Shown: positions 25,877-34,149 of the stretch, in pieces
How positions within the stretch are numbered: the stretch's first letter is position 1
Layout of the letters: every line of letters begins with the position of its first letter
Notes under the pieces: generated by a model
Seen by the model: the letters and a program-made list of their open reading frames with translations, nothing else
Database searches by the model: none
Told to the model about the DNA's origin: nothing
Made by a program: the position numbers and the translations under genes
Origin: CAYUVH01 sp964448135
Lineage (GTDB): Bacteria > Verrucomicrobiota > Verrucomicrobiia > Limisphaerales > UBA8199
Assembly: GCA_964448135.1 (NCBI GenBank)
Contig: CAYUVH010000060.1
Coordinates: 1-63,519 of the forward strand
Length of the DNA stretch: 63,519 nt
Direction: 5' to 3'

Positions 25877-28800
25877 TCAAGGTGCTTTGGCGCCCTCCCG
25901 CATCCGCGGGCGGCCCGCGCGCAGGGCGCGCAGGGAAAAGCCGTTGTTGTTTTCGAAGGGCTCCACGGTGGCCTGGAGTTCGAGGACGGGGTAGCGGACG
26001 GTAGCCAGGCCGTAGTTTTTGTAGGTCTGGGCGAAGAGTTCGGTTTCGATGATGCCGGTTTTGTCGGCGAGGGAGAGAAATTTCATGGGTTCGCCGGTGA
26101 CCTGGTGGTGCGTGCGCTGCTCGACGATCAGGCCGCAGGTGGTGATGGTCTGGCCGATGTAATCTCCCAGCCGGTTCACGGGACAATAGGATTCCCAGGC
26201 GATGTCGGGGAACAGTTCGAGGGGATGCTCGCTGATGGCGTAGCTGAAAAGTTCGGCCTCGGCTTCCAATTTTTCGCGGCGCCCGGGTTCCTGCAAAGGC
26301 ACGGCGAGGTGGGTCTCCAGTTTGGGCGGGGGCAGCAGCCAGCCCTGGCCGGGCACGGTCTGGCTGCCAAACACGCGCAACAGGTGGCGCGCCTGCCAGA
26401 ATTGTTCCGTGCGGGTGTCGCCAAATTCATCGAACCCGCCGGCACGAATCAGGATTTCCATTTCCTCGGCGGCGGGACGGGCGCGATGGAAGAAATCGGC
26501 CAGCGATTTAAACCGTCCATCCTTATGCGCGGCGAGGGTGGCTTGGATGGTTCGCTCGGTGAGTCCCTTGGCGCGGACCAGCGGCACGCGGATGGCCGGG
26601 CCGTGCGGCACGAAATCCGGGCCGGGTTCGTTGACGGAGGGCGGGAGAAAACGCAGGCCGAGACGGTGTGATTCCAGCACGTAAACAATCGGCGGATAAA
26701 AGCCTTTGCCATTCGTCAAAACCGCCGCCATGAATTCGGCGGGGAAATAGCGCTTGAGCCACGCGGATTGGTAGGCCTCGACGCCGTACGCGGCGCTGTG
26801 CGCCTTGCAAAAGGCGTAGCCGGCGAAGCCGGAGGCCAGCGCCCAGACTTCCGCAATTTTGTCCGGCGCATGGCCGCGCGCCAGGGAGGCGTGAATAAAT
26901 TCTTTCCCGATTTCCTCGATGTCCTTCGGCTTTTGCCGGGTCAGCGCGCGGCGCAGCGCGTCGGAGCGGCCCGGCGACAGGCCGGCGAAGATTTCGCAGA
27001 GCTGCAAAATGTGCTCCTCGTAAACCACCAGCCCGTAAGTGTCGCCGAGGCATTGCTCCAGGCAGGGATGCGGGTAGGTGACCGGCTCCATGTTTTGATA
27101 ACGGCGCGTGAAGGCCAGCTTCTTTCCCTGGTTGGCCGCGCCGGGCCGGATGACGCTCACGATGGCGACGAGGCCGTCTATCTCGCGCACTTTGCTCTGG
27201 CGGCAAAGGCCGATCATGGCGGGCGATTCAATATGATGCACGGCGCGCGCGCCGCCGGCGGCGATCATGTTCCAGACACGGGCGTCGCCCCACGGTTCTT
27301 TCGCGCCGGGATCGCCATGCAACAACCGCCCCTCCGCATCGCGCGCCACGCAACGTTCCGTGTCCACGCTGATGCCGCGCTGCGCCTGGAGCGTTTTTTT
27401 CACGTCGCGCATGGCCGCCAGTCCGCCTTGCGCGAGGATGTCCATTTTCACGAGGCCGAGCGGTTCGACCGAGTCCATGTCAAAGTGAGCGGTCGCCCAG
27501 CCTTTTTGTGAGAGGAAAGTGGGCGCCAGTTCGTTCAGCGGCCCGCGGGAAAGCACCACGCCGCAGGGATGCATCTTCGGATAGCGCGGCACGCCGCCGA
27601 GGAATTCGGCCATCAGGACGGCCGTGCGAAAGGGTTCCTCGTCCAGGGGCAGGTCGCCGTTTTCGGGGTTCGCCCGCAATTGGTCCAGCAGGTTCTCGCC
27701 GCCGGCGGGCTTGAAATCGTCGGAGCCCCAGCCACCGAAGCTCCAGGGAAAACGCGTGGTGAACTTCCGCACGTCGCGATCGGCCATGCCCAGCACCTTG
27801 GCCACCTCGGCAAAGGCGCTGCGGGATTGGAAGGTCGAAAACCCGCCGACCACGGCGCATTGATCCGGATACTTCTCAAACAGCAGGTTCACCACGTCGT
27901 CCTTGCGGTCGTGGGCGAAGTCGATGTCGATGTCCGGCAGCTTGTGCATGGCCATGCGGTCCTGGTTGAGGAACCGGCGGAAATACAGCTTGAAGCGTTG
28001 CGGGCAAACGCTGCTGATCTTCAGGCAATAGCACACCAGGCTGTCCGCCGCGCTGCCGCGCGTGATCCATTCGATGTCCCGCCGGCGGCATTCCTGCAAA
28101 AAATCCCAGGTGAGGAGAAAATAATCCTCGTAGCCGACGGCGCCGATGATGTTCAGCTCTTCGAGCAGTTGGGGCCGGCACGCTTCGGCCTCCGCCTGGG
28201 GATAGCGATCGTACAACCCTTTCAGCGCCAGGTGCCGGAGGAAATCCTTTGGCGATGAACCATCCCCGGGTTGGTAGGCGGGGAACTGCGGCTTGCCAAA
28301 GGGCAGCGAAAAATTGCAGCGGTCGGCGATTTCGCGGGTGCAATCCAGCCAGCCGGGGTGATCCTGGCACGCCGCCGCCATTTCTTCGGGCGCGCGAAAG
28401 TGAAACCGGCCGCCGCGTTCCTTTTCCGGGTGCGCCTCGCGCAACAGGGTGAGCGTGCGGATGCTTTGCACGATGTCGTATTTCCGGCGGTCTTCCGGGG
28501 TGGCGTGACGGACGGAGGGACACGCTGCCATGGCGAAGCGTGAATTTGTTTCGCGGGTGGTCGCCAGGCGGTAAAACCGGCCGGGGAACATTTCGGCCAG
28601 GCGCGGATCCTCATCGCCGCTCACGGCGATCAAACCGTCGGTGAATCCGTGGAGCAATTCCCGGGGTATGGAACGGCGCTGGCGCGCGGCGACGGAACCT
28701 TCGTCGTCGTGGCCGACTTCGCCGGAGAGCGGTGTATTGTGCCGGGAGAGGAGGCGGCAGAGGTTCTGATAACCGGTGGTTGATTCCACGTAGAGCAGCA

Positions 28801-30508
28801 GCGGCTGTTTCTCCACGCGCAACTCAACGCCGAGAATCGGTTTGATGCCCGCCTTCTGCGCTTCCAACGTAAATTCGACCGCACCGTGGAGGTTGCCCAG
28901 ATCGGTGAGCGCGATGGCGGGTAGATTGTGTTTCGTGGCAAGTTTTACGACGGCGGCCGGTGAGAGCACTGAATCCAGAAACGAATAATGGCTCCGCATA
29001 CGGAGCGGGATGTAGTTTTGGAGGTCCGTTACGCTCTTCGCGGGACGACTGGTCGTTCCCATGCGAAACGGCGTCCCCATTTTCTGAACCAAACGCTTCG
29101 TCGCCGGAGCGCCCGTCTCTGAACGGGCGTGGGGAGGTTGTATCGTAGGAACGCGTCCGTTCAGGGGCGGAAGGCTCGCCCTCACCCCGGCCCTCTCCCC
29201 GAGGAGAGGGAGAGCGTTGGGACGGTTTGGGTTTGAGTTGCGGTTTGATGAAGCCGGCGGGGGTGGGTGGTTGGAAAGAATGAGCCTCGTTATCCCGCCT
29301 TGCGGGATTGCTGCGGGGGAAAGGTGCGCCGCCGGATCCGTGGGCGGGCGGCGCAGGCGGAAGTCGTGTGCGCGCAAAATAACTTCATGCCCGCGCGCGT
29401 GGCGCAGCTCGTCGATGACGCGGGCCAGCTTTTCGCGCGCGATGGCCTGGCGCGCGGAGGCGTCGAGCGCCAGTTCGGAGCGGAAGCGGCCGTCATAGAC
29501 GTTGGACAATTTCAGCGAAACCAGCCGCAGGCTGACGCGCCGCTTCCACGCCTGCCGCAGCAACAAATGGATCCGCCCATATACATCCGTTTCGAGATCG
29601 GTCGGCTCGCGCAGGCTTTCGGCGACCTGGTCCTCGGTCATGTCGTTGTAGCGCACACGCACGGTGAGGGTGCGCACGCTGCGCGATTCCTCGCGCACGC
29701 GCGCGAAGAGCCGGTCCGCCATGTTCCGCAGCACGGCCTCGGCGTATTCCTCGTCGGTCACATCCACGCCGAAGGTTTCCTGGTGGCTGAAGGTTTTTTG
29801 CGGTTCGCGCACGGGCACCAGCGGGCGCTCATCGATGCCGCGCGCGAACTGCCGGATGAGCGGGGCCTGGCTGCCGAGGAGCAGCTGGAGCATTTCGAGC
29901 GGCGTGGCTGCGAGATGTTCGATGCGCGCCAGGCCGGCGGTGTTCAGCATCGTGCTCGTTTTCGGGCCGATGCCCGGCAGCCAGCGGTTGGGCAGGGGAT
30001 GCAGAAAGGCGGTTTCGCCGCCCGTCGGCACCAGGCTGAACGCCGACGGCTTGTTCAATTTGGACGCGATGGCGCTGACGAGTTTGTTCGAACCAATGCC
30101 TTCGCTGACGGTGATTTTGAGCTTCTGCCCGATGGCGCGGCGGATCACCCCGGCGATTTCCATCGCCGGCTTGCGCGCGCTGGACAAATCGAAATACCCC
30201 TCGTCGATCGAAGTCTGTTCGACGTCCGGCGTGAAGTCGTAGCAATAGCCGAACATCCAGTTCGAGAACTGCTCGTAGCGCTCGTAATCACCGGGCAGCA
30301 CGATGAGCTTCGGGCAAAGCTTGCGCGCCCGCACCGTCGGCATGGGCGTGTAAACGCCGAACTTCCGCGCCTCATACGAGGCCGACGCGATAATGCCGCG
30401 CGATTCGCCGCCGACCGCCACCGGCCGGCCGCGCAAATTCGGATCGCCCGCCTGCTCCACCGCGGCGAAAAAGGCATCCGCATCCAGATGAACGATGGTG
30501 CGCAACAT
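25877..30508 (-). CDS. dinB-dnaE2: Fused DinB-type polymerase and error-prone DnaE2
   Basis: One open frame of 1543 residues. Residues 1 to about 395 are a Y-family polymerase: HLDADAFFAAVEQ with D9/D11 and steric-gate F14, and SIDEGYFD with D102/E103, so the catalytic acids are present. Residues about 398-480 are a low-complexity linker translated from dispersed repeats. From about 490 a C-family polymerase follows: PHP domain (RSHYSFLDS), catalytic PDIDIDF near 858-864, KMDILAQGG near 1020, HhH region and a C-terminal OB fold (TTCGLIVEQRTHHQVTGEPM). DnaE2 normally works with ImuB in damage-induced mutagenesis. lexA lies 158 bp upstream on the same strand. ATG codons at 29080 and 29062 could allow separate DnaE2 synthesis. 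Confidence 0.88.
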   Translation of the reverse strand: MLRTIVHLDADAFFAAVEQAGDPNLRGRPVAVGGESRGIIASASYEARKFGVYTPMPTVRARKLCPKLIVLPGDYERYEQFSNWMFGYCYDFTPDVEQTSIDEGYFDLSSARKPAMEIAGVIRRAIGQKLKITVSEGIGSNKLVSAIASKLNKPSAFSLVPTGGETAFLHPLPNRWLPGIGPKTSTMLNTAGLARIEHLAATPLEMLQLLLGSQAPLIRQFARGIDERPLVPVREPQKTFSHQETFGVDVTDEEYAEAVLRNMADRLFARVREESRSVRTLTVRVRYNDMTEDQVAESLREPTDLETDVYGRIHLLLRQAWKRRVSLRLVSLKLSNVYDGRFRSELALDASARQAIAREKLARVIDELRHARGHEVILRAHDFRLRRPPTDPAAHLSPAAIPQGGITRLILSNHPPPPASSNRNSNPNRPNALPLLGERAGVRASLPPLNGRVPTIQPPHARSETGAPATKRLVQKMGTPFRMGTTSRPAKSVTDLQNYIPLRMRSHYSFLDSVLSPAAVVKLATKHNLPAIALTDLGNLHGAVEFTLEAQKAGIKPILGVELRVEKQPLLLYVESTTGYQNLCRLLSRHNTPLSGEVGHDDEGSVAARQRRSIPRELLHGFTDGLIAVSGDEDPRLAEMFPGRFYRLATTRETNSRFAMAACPSVRHATPEDRRKYDIVQSIRTLTLLREAHPEKERGGRFHFRAPEEMAAACQDHPGWLDCTREIADRCNFSLPFGKPQFPAYQPGDGSSPKDFLRHLALKGLYDRYPQAEAEACRPQLLEELNIIGAVGYEDYFLLTWDFLQECRRRDIEWITRGSAADSLVCYCLKISSVCPQRFKLYFRRFLNQDRMAMHKLPDIDIDFAHDRKDDVVNLLFEKYPDQCAVVGGFSTFQSRSAFAEVAKVLGMADRDVRKFTTRFPWSFGGWGSDDFKPAGGENLLDQLRANPENGDLPLDEEPFRTAVLMAEFLGGVPRYPKMHPCGVVLSRGPLNELAPTFLSQKGWATAHFDMDSVEPLGLVKMDILAQGGLAAMRDVKKTLQAQRGISVDTERCVARDAEGRLLHGDPGAKEPWGDARVWNMIAAGGARAVHHIESPAMIGLCRQSKVREIDGLVAIVSVIRPGAANQGKKLAFTRRYQNMEPVTYPHPCLEQCLGDTYGLVVYEEHILQLCEIFAGLSPGRSDALRRALTRQKPKDIEEIGKEFIHASLARGHAPDKIAEVWALASGFAGYAFCKAHSAAYGVEAYQSAWLKRYFPAEFMAAVLTNGKGFYPPIVYVLESHRLGLRFLPPSVNEPGPDFVPHGPAIRVPLVRAKGLTERTIQATLAAHKDGRFKSLADFFHRARPAAEEMEILIRAGGFDEFGDTRTEQFWQARHLLRVFGSQTVPGQGWLLPPPKLETHLAVPLQEPGRREKLEAEAELFSYAISEHPLELFPDIAWESYCPVNRLGDYIGQTITTCGLIVEQRTHHQVTGEPMKFLSLADKTGIIETELFAQTYKNYGLATVRYPVLELQATVEPFENNNGFSLRALRAGRPRMREGAKAP
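29106..29316. repeat. Dispersed repeats forming the polymerase linker
   Basis: Three intergenic repeat types are in frame inside the fusion gene: GGAGCGCCCGTCTCTGAACG (29106-29132), CTCACCCCGGCCCTCTCCCC with GAGGAGAGGG (29178-29215), and a decayed GAGCCTCGTTATCCC copy (29271-29316). Relatives lie at 41621-41690, 13796-13835 and 861-895. Their presence suggests two genes once separated by an intergenic region. Confidence 0.7.
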
Positions 30509-30565
30509 GGTCGGCTGGGGATCCGCTTAAAGTTACAACCATGCAGCGCGGTGGAGCGGCGAATG

Positions 30566-30613
30566 AATGACGAAGCACGAATGACGAATGACGAATGAAA
30601 TCCGAAGCTCGAA
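30566..30613. repeat. CGAAGCACGAATGACGAATG repeat, copy 2
   Basis: The second copy of the element at 24462-24500, ending GAAATCCGAAGCTCGAA. It occupies the gap between lexA and the polymerase fusion, followed by an iterated GAGTTTGAAGTTT stretch (30636-30668). Confidence 0.75.
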
Positions 30614-30666
30614 CGATGAGTTTGTCTGTGATTTTGGAGTTTGAAGTTTCACTGAAGTTTGAAGTT

Positions 30667-31293
30667 TTAATCCCGTGCCTGCCGGATCAATGCCTTGAAA
30701 ACCCCCTGGATCATCAATTCCTCCGACGGCAGCAGATCGGGATACTTCGGATTTTCCGCTTTGAGGAAGGTTTTGCCGTTTTTTACGATAAATGTTTTCA
30801 GCGTGCTCTTCCGGTCAATGAGCGCCGCCACGATTTGCCCGGGGCGCGGTTCGGGACCGTGCTCCAGCACGACGATGTCGCCGTCCACGATGTGGCGGTT
30901 GATCATGGAATCGCCGGTCACGCGCAGGGCGAAGGTGTTGCGCGTGGGCTTGAAGCCGATGCTCTGGACATCCACCGAAACACAGCCCTCCGTCTCCTGC
31001 TCGCGGTCGCGCGCGCCGCCGGCGGGAATGGAGCCGAAGAGGGGAATATCCACGACCGCCGCCCGGCGCACCGCTTTGAAGGCGTCGGCCAGCCGCAGTG
31101 CCCGCGCTTTGCCGGAATCGGCGATAAGCGCGCCCTTTTTGATCAGCGCCCGCACATGGCAGGCACCGGCATACGAGCTGGAAAAATTGAAGTGCGCGGC
31201 GATCTCCCGGTGGCTCGGACACGGGCGGCCCGCCGCCAGTTCCGTCGCGATGAAATCCCGCACCGCCCGTTGTTTTTTACTCAGTTCCTTCAC
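30667..31293 (-). CDS. lexA: LexA repressor
   Basis: 208 residues from the GTG at 31293. The N-terminal helix-turn-helix contains PSHREIAAHFNFSSSYAGAC. The cleavage pair is Ala91-Gly92 (SIPAGGARD). The self-cleavage dyad is Ser129 (TGDSM) and Lys166 (STLKTF), 37 residues apart as in E. coli LexA (119/156). It represses SOS genes until RecA filaments trigger its autoproteolysis. A perfect 20-bp palindrome abuts the start codon, suggesting autoregulation. The polymerase fusion follows on the same strand. Confidence 0.95.
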   Translation of the reverse strand: MKELSKKQRAVRDFIATELAAGRPCPSHREIAAHFNFSSSYAGACHVRALIKKGALIADSGKARALRLADAFKAVRRAAVVDIPLFGSIPAGGARDREQETEGCVSVDVQSIGFKPTRNTFALRVTGDSMINRHIVDGDIVVLEHGPEPRPGQIVAALIDRKSTLKTFIVKNGKTFLKAENPKYPDLLPSEELMIQGVFKALIRQARD

Positions 31294-31313
31294 TACTGCT
31301 CAATTGAGCAGTA
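31294..31313. promoter_or_regulatory. Probable LexA operator
   Basis: TACTGCTCAATTGAGCAGTA is a perfect 20-bp palindrome directly upstream of the lexA GTG and overlapping the predicted -10 box. Self-regulation by LexA is the rule in SOS systems; the assignment of this palindrome is inference. No second copy was noticed in the window. Confidence 0.65.
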
Positions 31314-31330
31314 TTTTTGGAATCTGTCAA
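31302..31330 (-). promoter_or_regulatory. lexA promoter, possibly leaderless
   Basis: On the minus strand TTGACA (31325-31330) and TCAATT (31302-31307) are 17 bp apart. A start 7-8 nt further falls on or next to the GTG at 31293, implying little or no leader. The -10 box lies in the centre of the operator palindrome. Confidence 0.5.
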
Positions 31331-31340
31331 TCCACGCTGT

Positions 31341-31400
31341 TTGTAATGGGTTGGCGGGGAGCCAGCGGTTTTGTAACGGCTTGTAATGGGTCTGTTTGGG
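31341..31400 (-). repeat. 10-bp array F upstream of lexA
   Basis: The plus strand reads as consecutive 10-mers: TTGTAATGGG at 31341, TTGGCGGGGA at 31351, a degenerate unit at 31361, TTGTAACGGC at 31371, TTGTAATGGG at 31381 and TCTGTTTGGG at 31391. In lexA sense the word is CCCATTACAA. It ends 28 bp before the -35 box and begins 8 bp after the stop of the upstream gene. Confidence 0.7.
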
Positions 31401-31407
31401 TATATCC

Positions 31408-31911
31408 CTACCATCCCACGTTCAACCGCGAGGCGTCTTTGTTCAATTCCTGGAGCCACACCGACGCCGCCTGGCTCAGCACCTGGCTCAGGCTGTTCAA
31501 CGCGGAGGATTCGGAGCGGCCGTTGTCCACGTCGTTTTGGTATTCGTCGAAGGCCTGCTGGATGATGTTCAACCCCTCGTCCAGTTCCGCGAGGTCATTG
31601 GCGCCGTATTCCAGTTGTTGCGGCGTCAGCGTGGCTTTCAGGGCGTTGAAGGCCCCGCGCACCGTCTGAAACTGCTGCCACAACATGCCCGAACCACCGG
31701 TGGCGTAATTCGAGGCCGTGCGCGTCGCATTTTGCAGCCAACTGACCTGTGATTGCACCGCGCTCAACGCGTTTTTCTGCGCCATGGGAGTGGTCGGTGT
31801 CGGGAAAAAGCCCGGCATTTGCGCCCGCGACCGCGTCGCAGGAAGGATGACCAGCGCCAGCACCGCGCCCGCAGCAACCACCAGCAACATTTTTCGAGAG
31901 AGAGTTTTCAT
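31408..31911 (-). CDS. Exported helical protein
   Basis: 167 residues from the ATG at 31911. A signal peptide ends near TRSRAQMPG. The mature part is helical and Gln/Asn/Ala-rich, without cysteine, and with the pattern LKATLTPQQLEYGANDLAEL. No family was recognised. It is 22 bp downstream of a lipoprotein gene and probably shares its transcript. Its stop is followed almost at once by array F. Confidence 0.7.
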   Translation of the reverse strand: MKTLSRKMLLVVAAGAVLALVILPATRSRAQMPGFFPTPTTPMAQKNALSAVQSQVSWLQNATRTASNYATGGSGMLWQQFQTVRGAFNALKATLTPQQLEYGANDLAELDEGLNIIQQAFDEYQNDVDNGRSESSALNSLSQVLSQAASVWLQELNKDASRLNVGW

Positions 31912-31933
31912 ATGAACCTTGGATGAGCTTGGG

Positions 31934-32584
31934 TTAGAGGCTGGCGGTGGCTTTGCCGGGCGTGAGCATTTGCTTCATGGCGGTCAGCTCGTCGCGGATA
32001 CCCTTCAATTTTAGTTCCACCTGCTGTCCCTGCGCGGCCGTGGTCTTGGCCAGTTCCTGCATGGGCGCGGTGGAGAGCGCGTCCGGATTCTTCTCCACTT
32101 CATTGCGCAGCTTGCGCATGCCCGCGAGGAACTCGGTGAACACCTTGCGGGTCTCGTGCGAAGCTTCCTTGATCCGGCCGAATCCCGCCTCCAAATCGGC
32201 GTGATGCTCGGTGGCAAGCTGTCGCACCTGCGGATCGGTCATGCGCGCCAGGTTTTCGTGCCAATGCTGGAAGTAAGCGTCGCCGCGCGCCTGCATCGCC
32301 TGCGACCGCGCGCGCACCTGCACCGACTCGCTTTCGAGGTGTTCCACGGCCTCGGAAAACTTCCGCGCCGTCTTCTCCGAAACCGGCCCCGTCTGTGCGC
32401 TCAACCGGCTTAGCGCCTGCTCCGCGCTCTGAACCGATTTATGCGCGTCCTTTGCGATCTGCTGGTATTCGGCGATGCCGTTTTTCGGCTTGGGCGCCTG
32501 GGTGGCCGTGTCGTGCGTGGCGCAACTGGCGAGCCCGAGGGCGATGGCGCTTAGAATTGGAATTGTGTATTTGGAGAGCTTCAT
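31934..32584 (-). CDS. Coiled-coil lipoprotein, DUF2959-like
   Basis: 216 residues from the ATG at 32584. The lipobox is LGLASC. The rest is almost entirely helical with heptad-like Leu/Ala spacing and the pattern ARGDAYFQHWHENLARMTDP, reminiscent of DUF2959 proteins; the match is tentative. It is probably a periplasmic, membrane-tethered coiled coil. It precedes the exported helical protein at 31408. Confidence 0.72.
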   Translation of the reverse strand: MKLSKYTIPILSAIALGLASCATHDTATQAPKPKNGIAEYQQIAKDAHKSVQSAEQALSRLSAQTGPVSEKTARKFSEAVEHLESESVQVRARSQAMQARGDAYFQHWHENLARMTDPQVRQLATEHHADLEAGFGRIKEASHETRKVFTEFLAGMRKLRNEVEKNPDALSTAPMQELAKTTAAQGQQVELKLKGIRDELTAMKQMLTPGKATASL

Positions 32585-32592
32585 ATGTTCGT

Positions 32593-32832
32593 TCAGCGGT
32601 CCTTTTGTTTCTTGCCGTAGGGTGTTTTTTCTTCCGCCAGAGCCAGGTTTGACGTCGCGCCCGTCCGCCAGGGCGTAACGATCCGTCCGCGCTGCCGCAA
32701 AATGGGCGCCGCCATCCGTTGAAGCTGCATCAATGCGGCAATTTTCTCAGGGAAGGCAGCCCGGGCAAGCGAACGCCGCCTGGCCGCTTTGGCGTCGAGC
32801 AAACGTTTAAATTGCGGGTCTAAGTGGTCCAT
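32593..32832 (-). CDS. Small partner of nucleotidyltransferase-like protein
   Basis: 79 residues from the ATG at 32832. The core DPQFKRLLDAKAARRRSLAR, then FPEKIAALMQLQRMAAPILR, is a recognisable family of short proteins found beside nucleotidyltransferase genes. Its start overlaps the 3' end of that gene by 13 bp, indicating coupled translation. It may act as an antitoxin or as a cofactor; the role is inferred from context. Confidence 0.7.
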   Translation of the reverse strand: MDHLDPQFKRLLDAKAARRRSLARAAFPEKIAALMQLQRMAAPILRQRGRIVTPWRTGATSNLALAEEKTPYGKKQKDR

Positions 32833-33326
32833 TCCTTCCAGCGATTTTCCAGGTTATGGCGCCCGACAATTTGTTCCAGTCGCGCGCGATCAAATTCCGC
32901 TTCCGCAAGAAAGCTGCTAAAACGCTGCCGGTCCTTGCTTCGTCCAGTTTGCAACATGATCGCCGCGAGGTATTCCGGTTTGAATACCCTGGTCTTTATG
33001 GCCTCGTAGGGTATCTCAATGGCCCCGGATAGCGCTTCTTCCACCAAGGCGTTATGAGCAGGCAGGAATTGCACCGGCACTCCTTCGATATTTACAAATT
33101 CCTTATCCTCTTGATAGCCGCGTTTTCGGAGCGCCGCGTAGAGGGTGTTCAGATTGATCAACCCATTTTCACTTGAAGGCAGAGTGATAAACACACCCAA
33201 ATCATACGTTAGAAACGGTTCCATGTAAAAAATGGCTCCCACCGCTCCGCCGATGGCATAACGCTGGAATACACCTTCGGCTTCCAGTTCATTGAGTATC
33301 CTCAACGCGGCTTCCATGTTTTGCAT
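32820..33326 (-). CDS. Nucleotidyltransferase-fold protein with altered DxD
   Basis: 168 residues from the ATG at 33326; an ATG at 33317 or a frame extending to 33449 are alternatives. Starting about 20 residues before YAIGGAVGAIFYMEP fits this AbiEii-like family best. The strand after the helix reads TYDLGVFI, where relatives usually have DxD (for example DLDVF), so the second metal-binding Asp appears to be Gly. Enzymatic activity is therefore doubtful. It overlaps its small partner gene. Confidence 0.7.
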   Translation of the reverse strand: MQNMEAALRILNELEAEGVFQRYAIGGAVGAIFYMEPFLTYDLGVFITLPSSENGLINLNTLYAALRKRGYQEDKEFVNIEGVPVQFLPAHNALVEEALSGAIEIPYEAIKTRVFKPEYLAAIMLQTGRSKDRQRFSSFLAEAEFDRARLEQIVGRHNLENRWKEWTT

Positions 33327-33450
33327 TATACGTTCCGCCGAGGTAGACCAAAACTCCTTTTCGCTTGCGGCCTTGCCCGGCTTCACGACTCTTCGCCCAA
33401 AATCCCTCGCCAAAAGCGTGAAATCGTCGGAGATTTGCCTGGGCTTCACG

Positions 33451-34116
33451 ATGGACGCCGAAATTACACAACACGGTTTTTCCCTTATTCCTCATGTTCT
33501 GGGTTCCGGGGAATGCGAGGAATTGATCCGCTCGCTTGGCGCTGTATCCGGTGCCGGGCGGCGCGGACTCCTGGCGCTGCCGGCGGTCGCGGGCCTTGCG
33601 CGCTCGGAACGCCTCATGAAGCTCGTGCGTCCACATCTTCCCAACGAGCCCGTGCCCGTGCGCGGGATTTACTTCGACAAATCCGCCGACGCCAACTGGC
33701 AGGTATCGTGGCACCACGATTTGACGGTCGCCCTGCGCGATCATGTCGAGCATCCAGGCTTCGGCCCCTGGAGCGTCAAAGGCGGAATTCCGCATGCGCA
33801 CGCGCCCGCCGCGTGCCTTGAACAAATGCTCACCGTCCGCCTCCATCTCGACGATGCCAATGAAACCAACGGTGCGCTCCGCGTCCTGCCCGGCTCGCAT
33901 CGCTTTGGGCGGCTGACAGATGAGCAAGCGAACGAATTGTGTGCCAGCGTGCCGGAGCATCTGTGCGTTGCCTCCGCCGGCGCCGCGCTGTTGATGCGGC
34001 CGTTGCTGCTGCACGCGTCCAGCCGGTCCAGCAGCGGGGCGCATCGGCGTGTCTTGCATCTGGAGTATGCGGGGTTTAGGTTGCCGCAGGAGCTGCAATG
34101 GCATGAAGCCGCGTGA
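33451..34116 (+). CDS. Phytanoyl-CoA dioxygenase family protein
   Basis: 221 residues from the ATG at 33451; a longer frame from 33292 runs through the divergent gene. The Fe(II) triad is seen as WHHDLT (HxD) and a distal LLHASSRS His, followed by an Arg for 2-oxoglutarate. LRVLPGSHRFGRL is typical of the PhyH fold. Substrate unknown. It is divergent from the nucleotidyltransferase gene. Confidence 0.85.
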   Translation: MDAEITQHGFSLIPHVLGSGECEELIRSLGAVSGAGRRGLLALPAVAGLARSERLMKLVRPHLPNEPVPVRGIYFDKSADANWQVSWHHDLTVALRDHVEHPGFGPWSVKGGIPHAHAPAACLEQMLTVRLHLDDANETNGALRVLPGSHRFGRLTDEQANELCASVPEHLCVASAGAALLMRPLLLHASSRSSSGAHRRVLHLEYAGFRLPQELQWHEAA

Positions 34117-34149
34117 AAATGACCGATCACCTCGCTCTGCTAGATTTCC

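Noticed and set aside
25877..30508. ImuB-DnaE2 rather than DinB-DnaE2
   Set aside because: ImuB proteins lack the catalytic acids; here D9, D11, D102 and E103 are all present.
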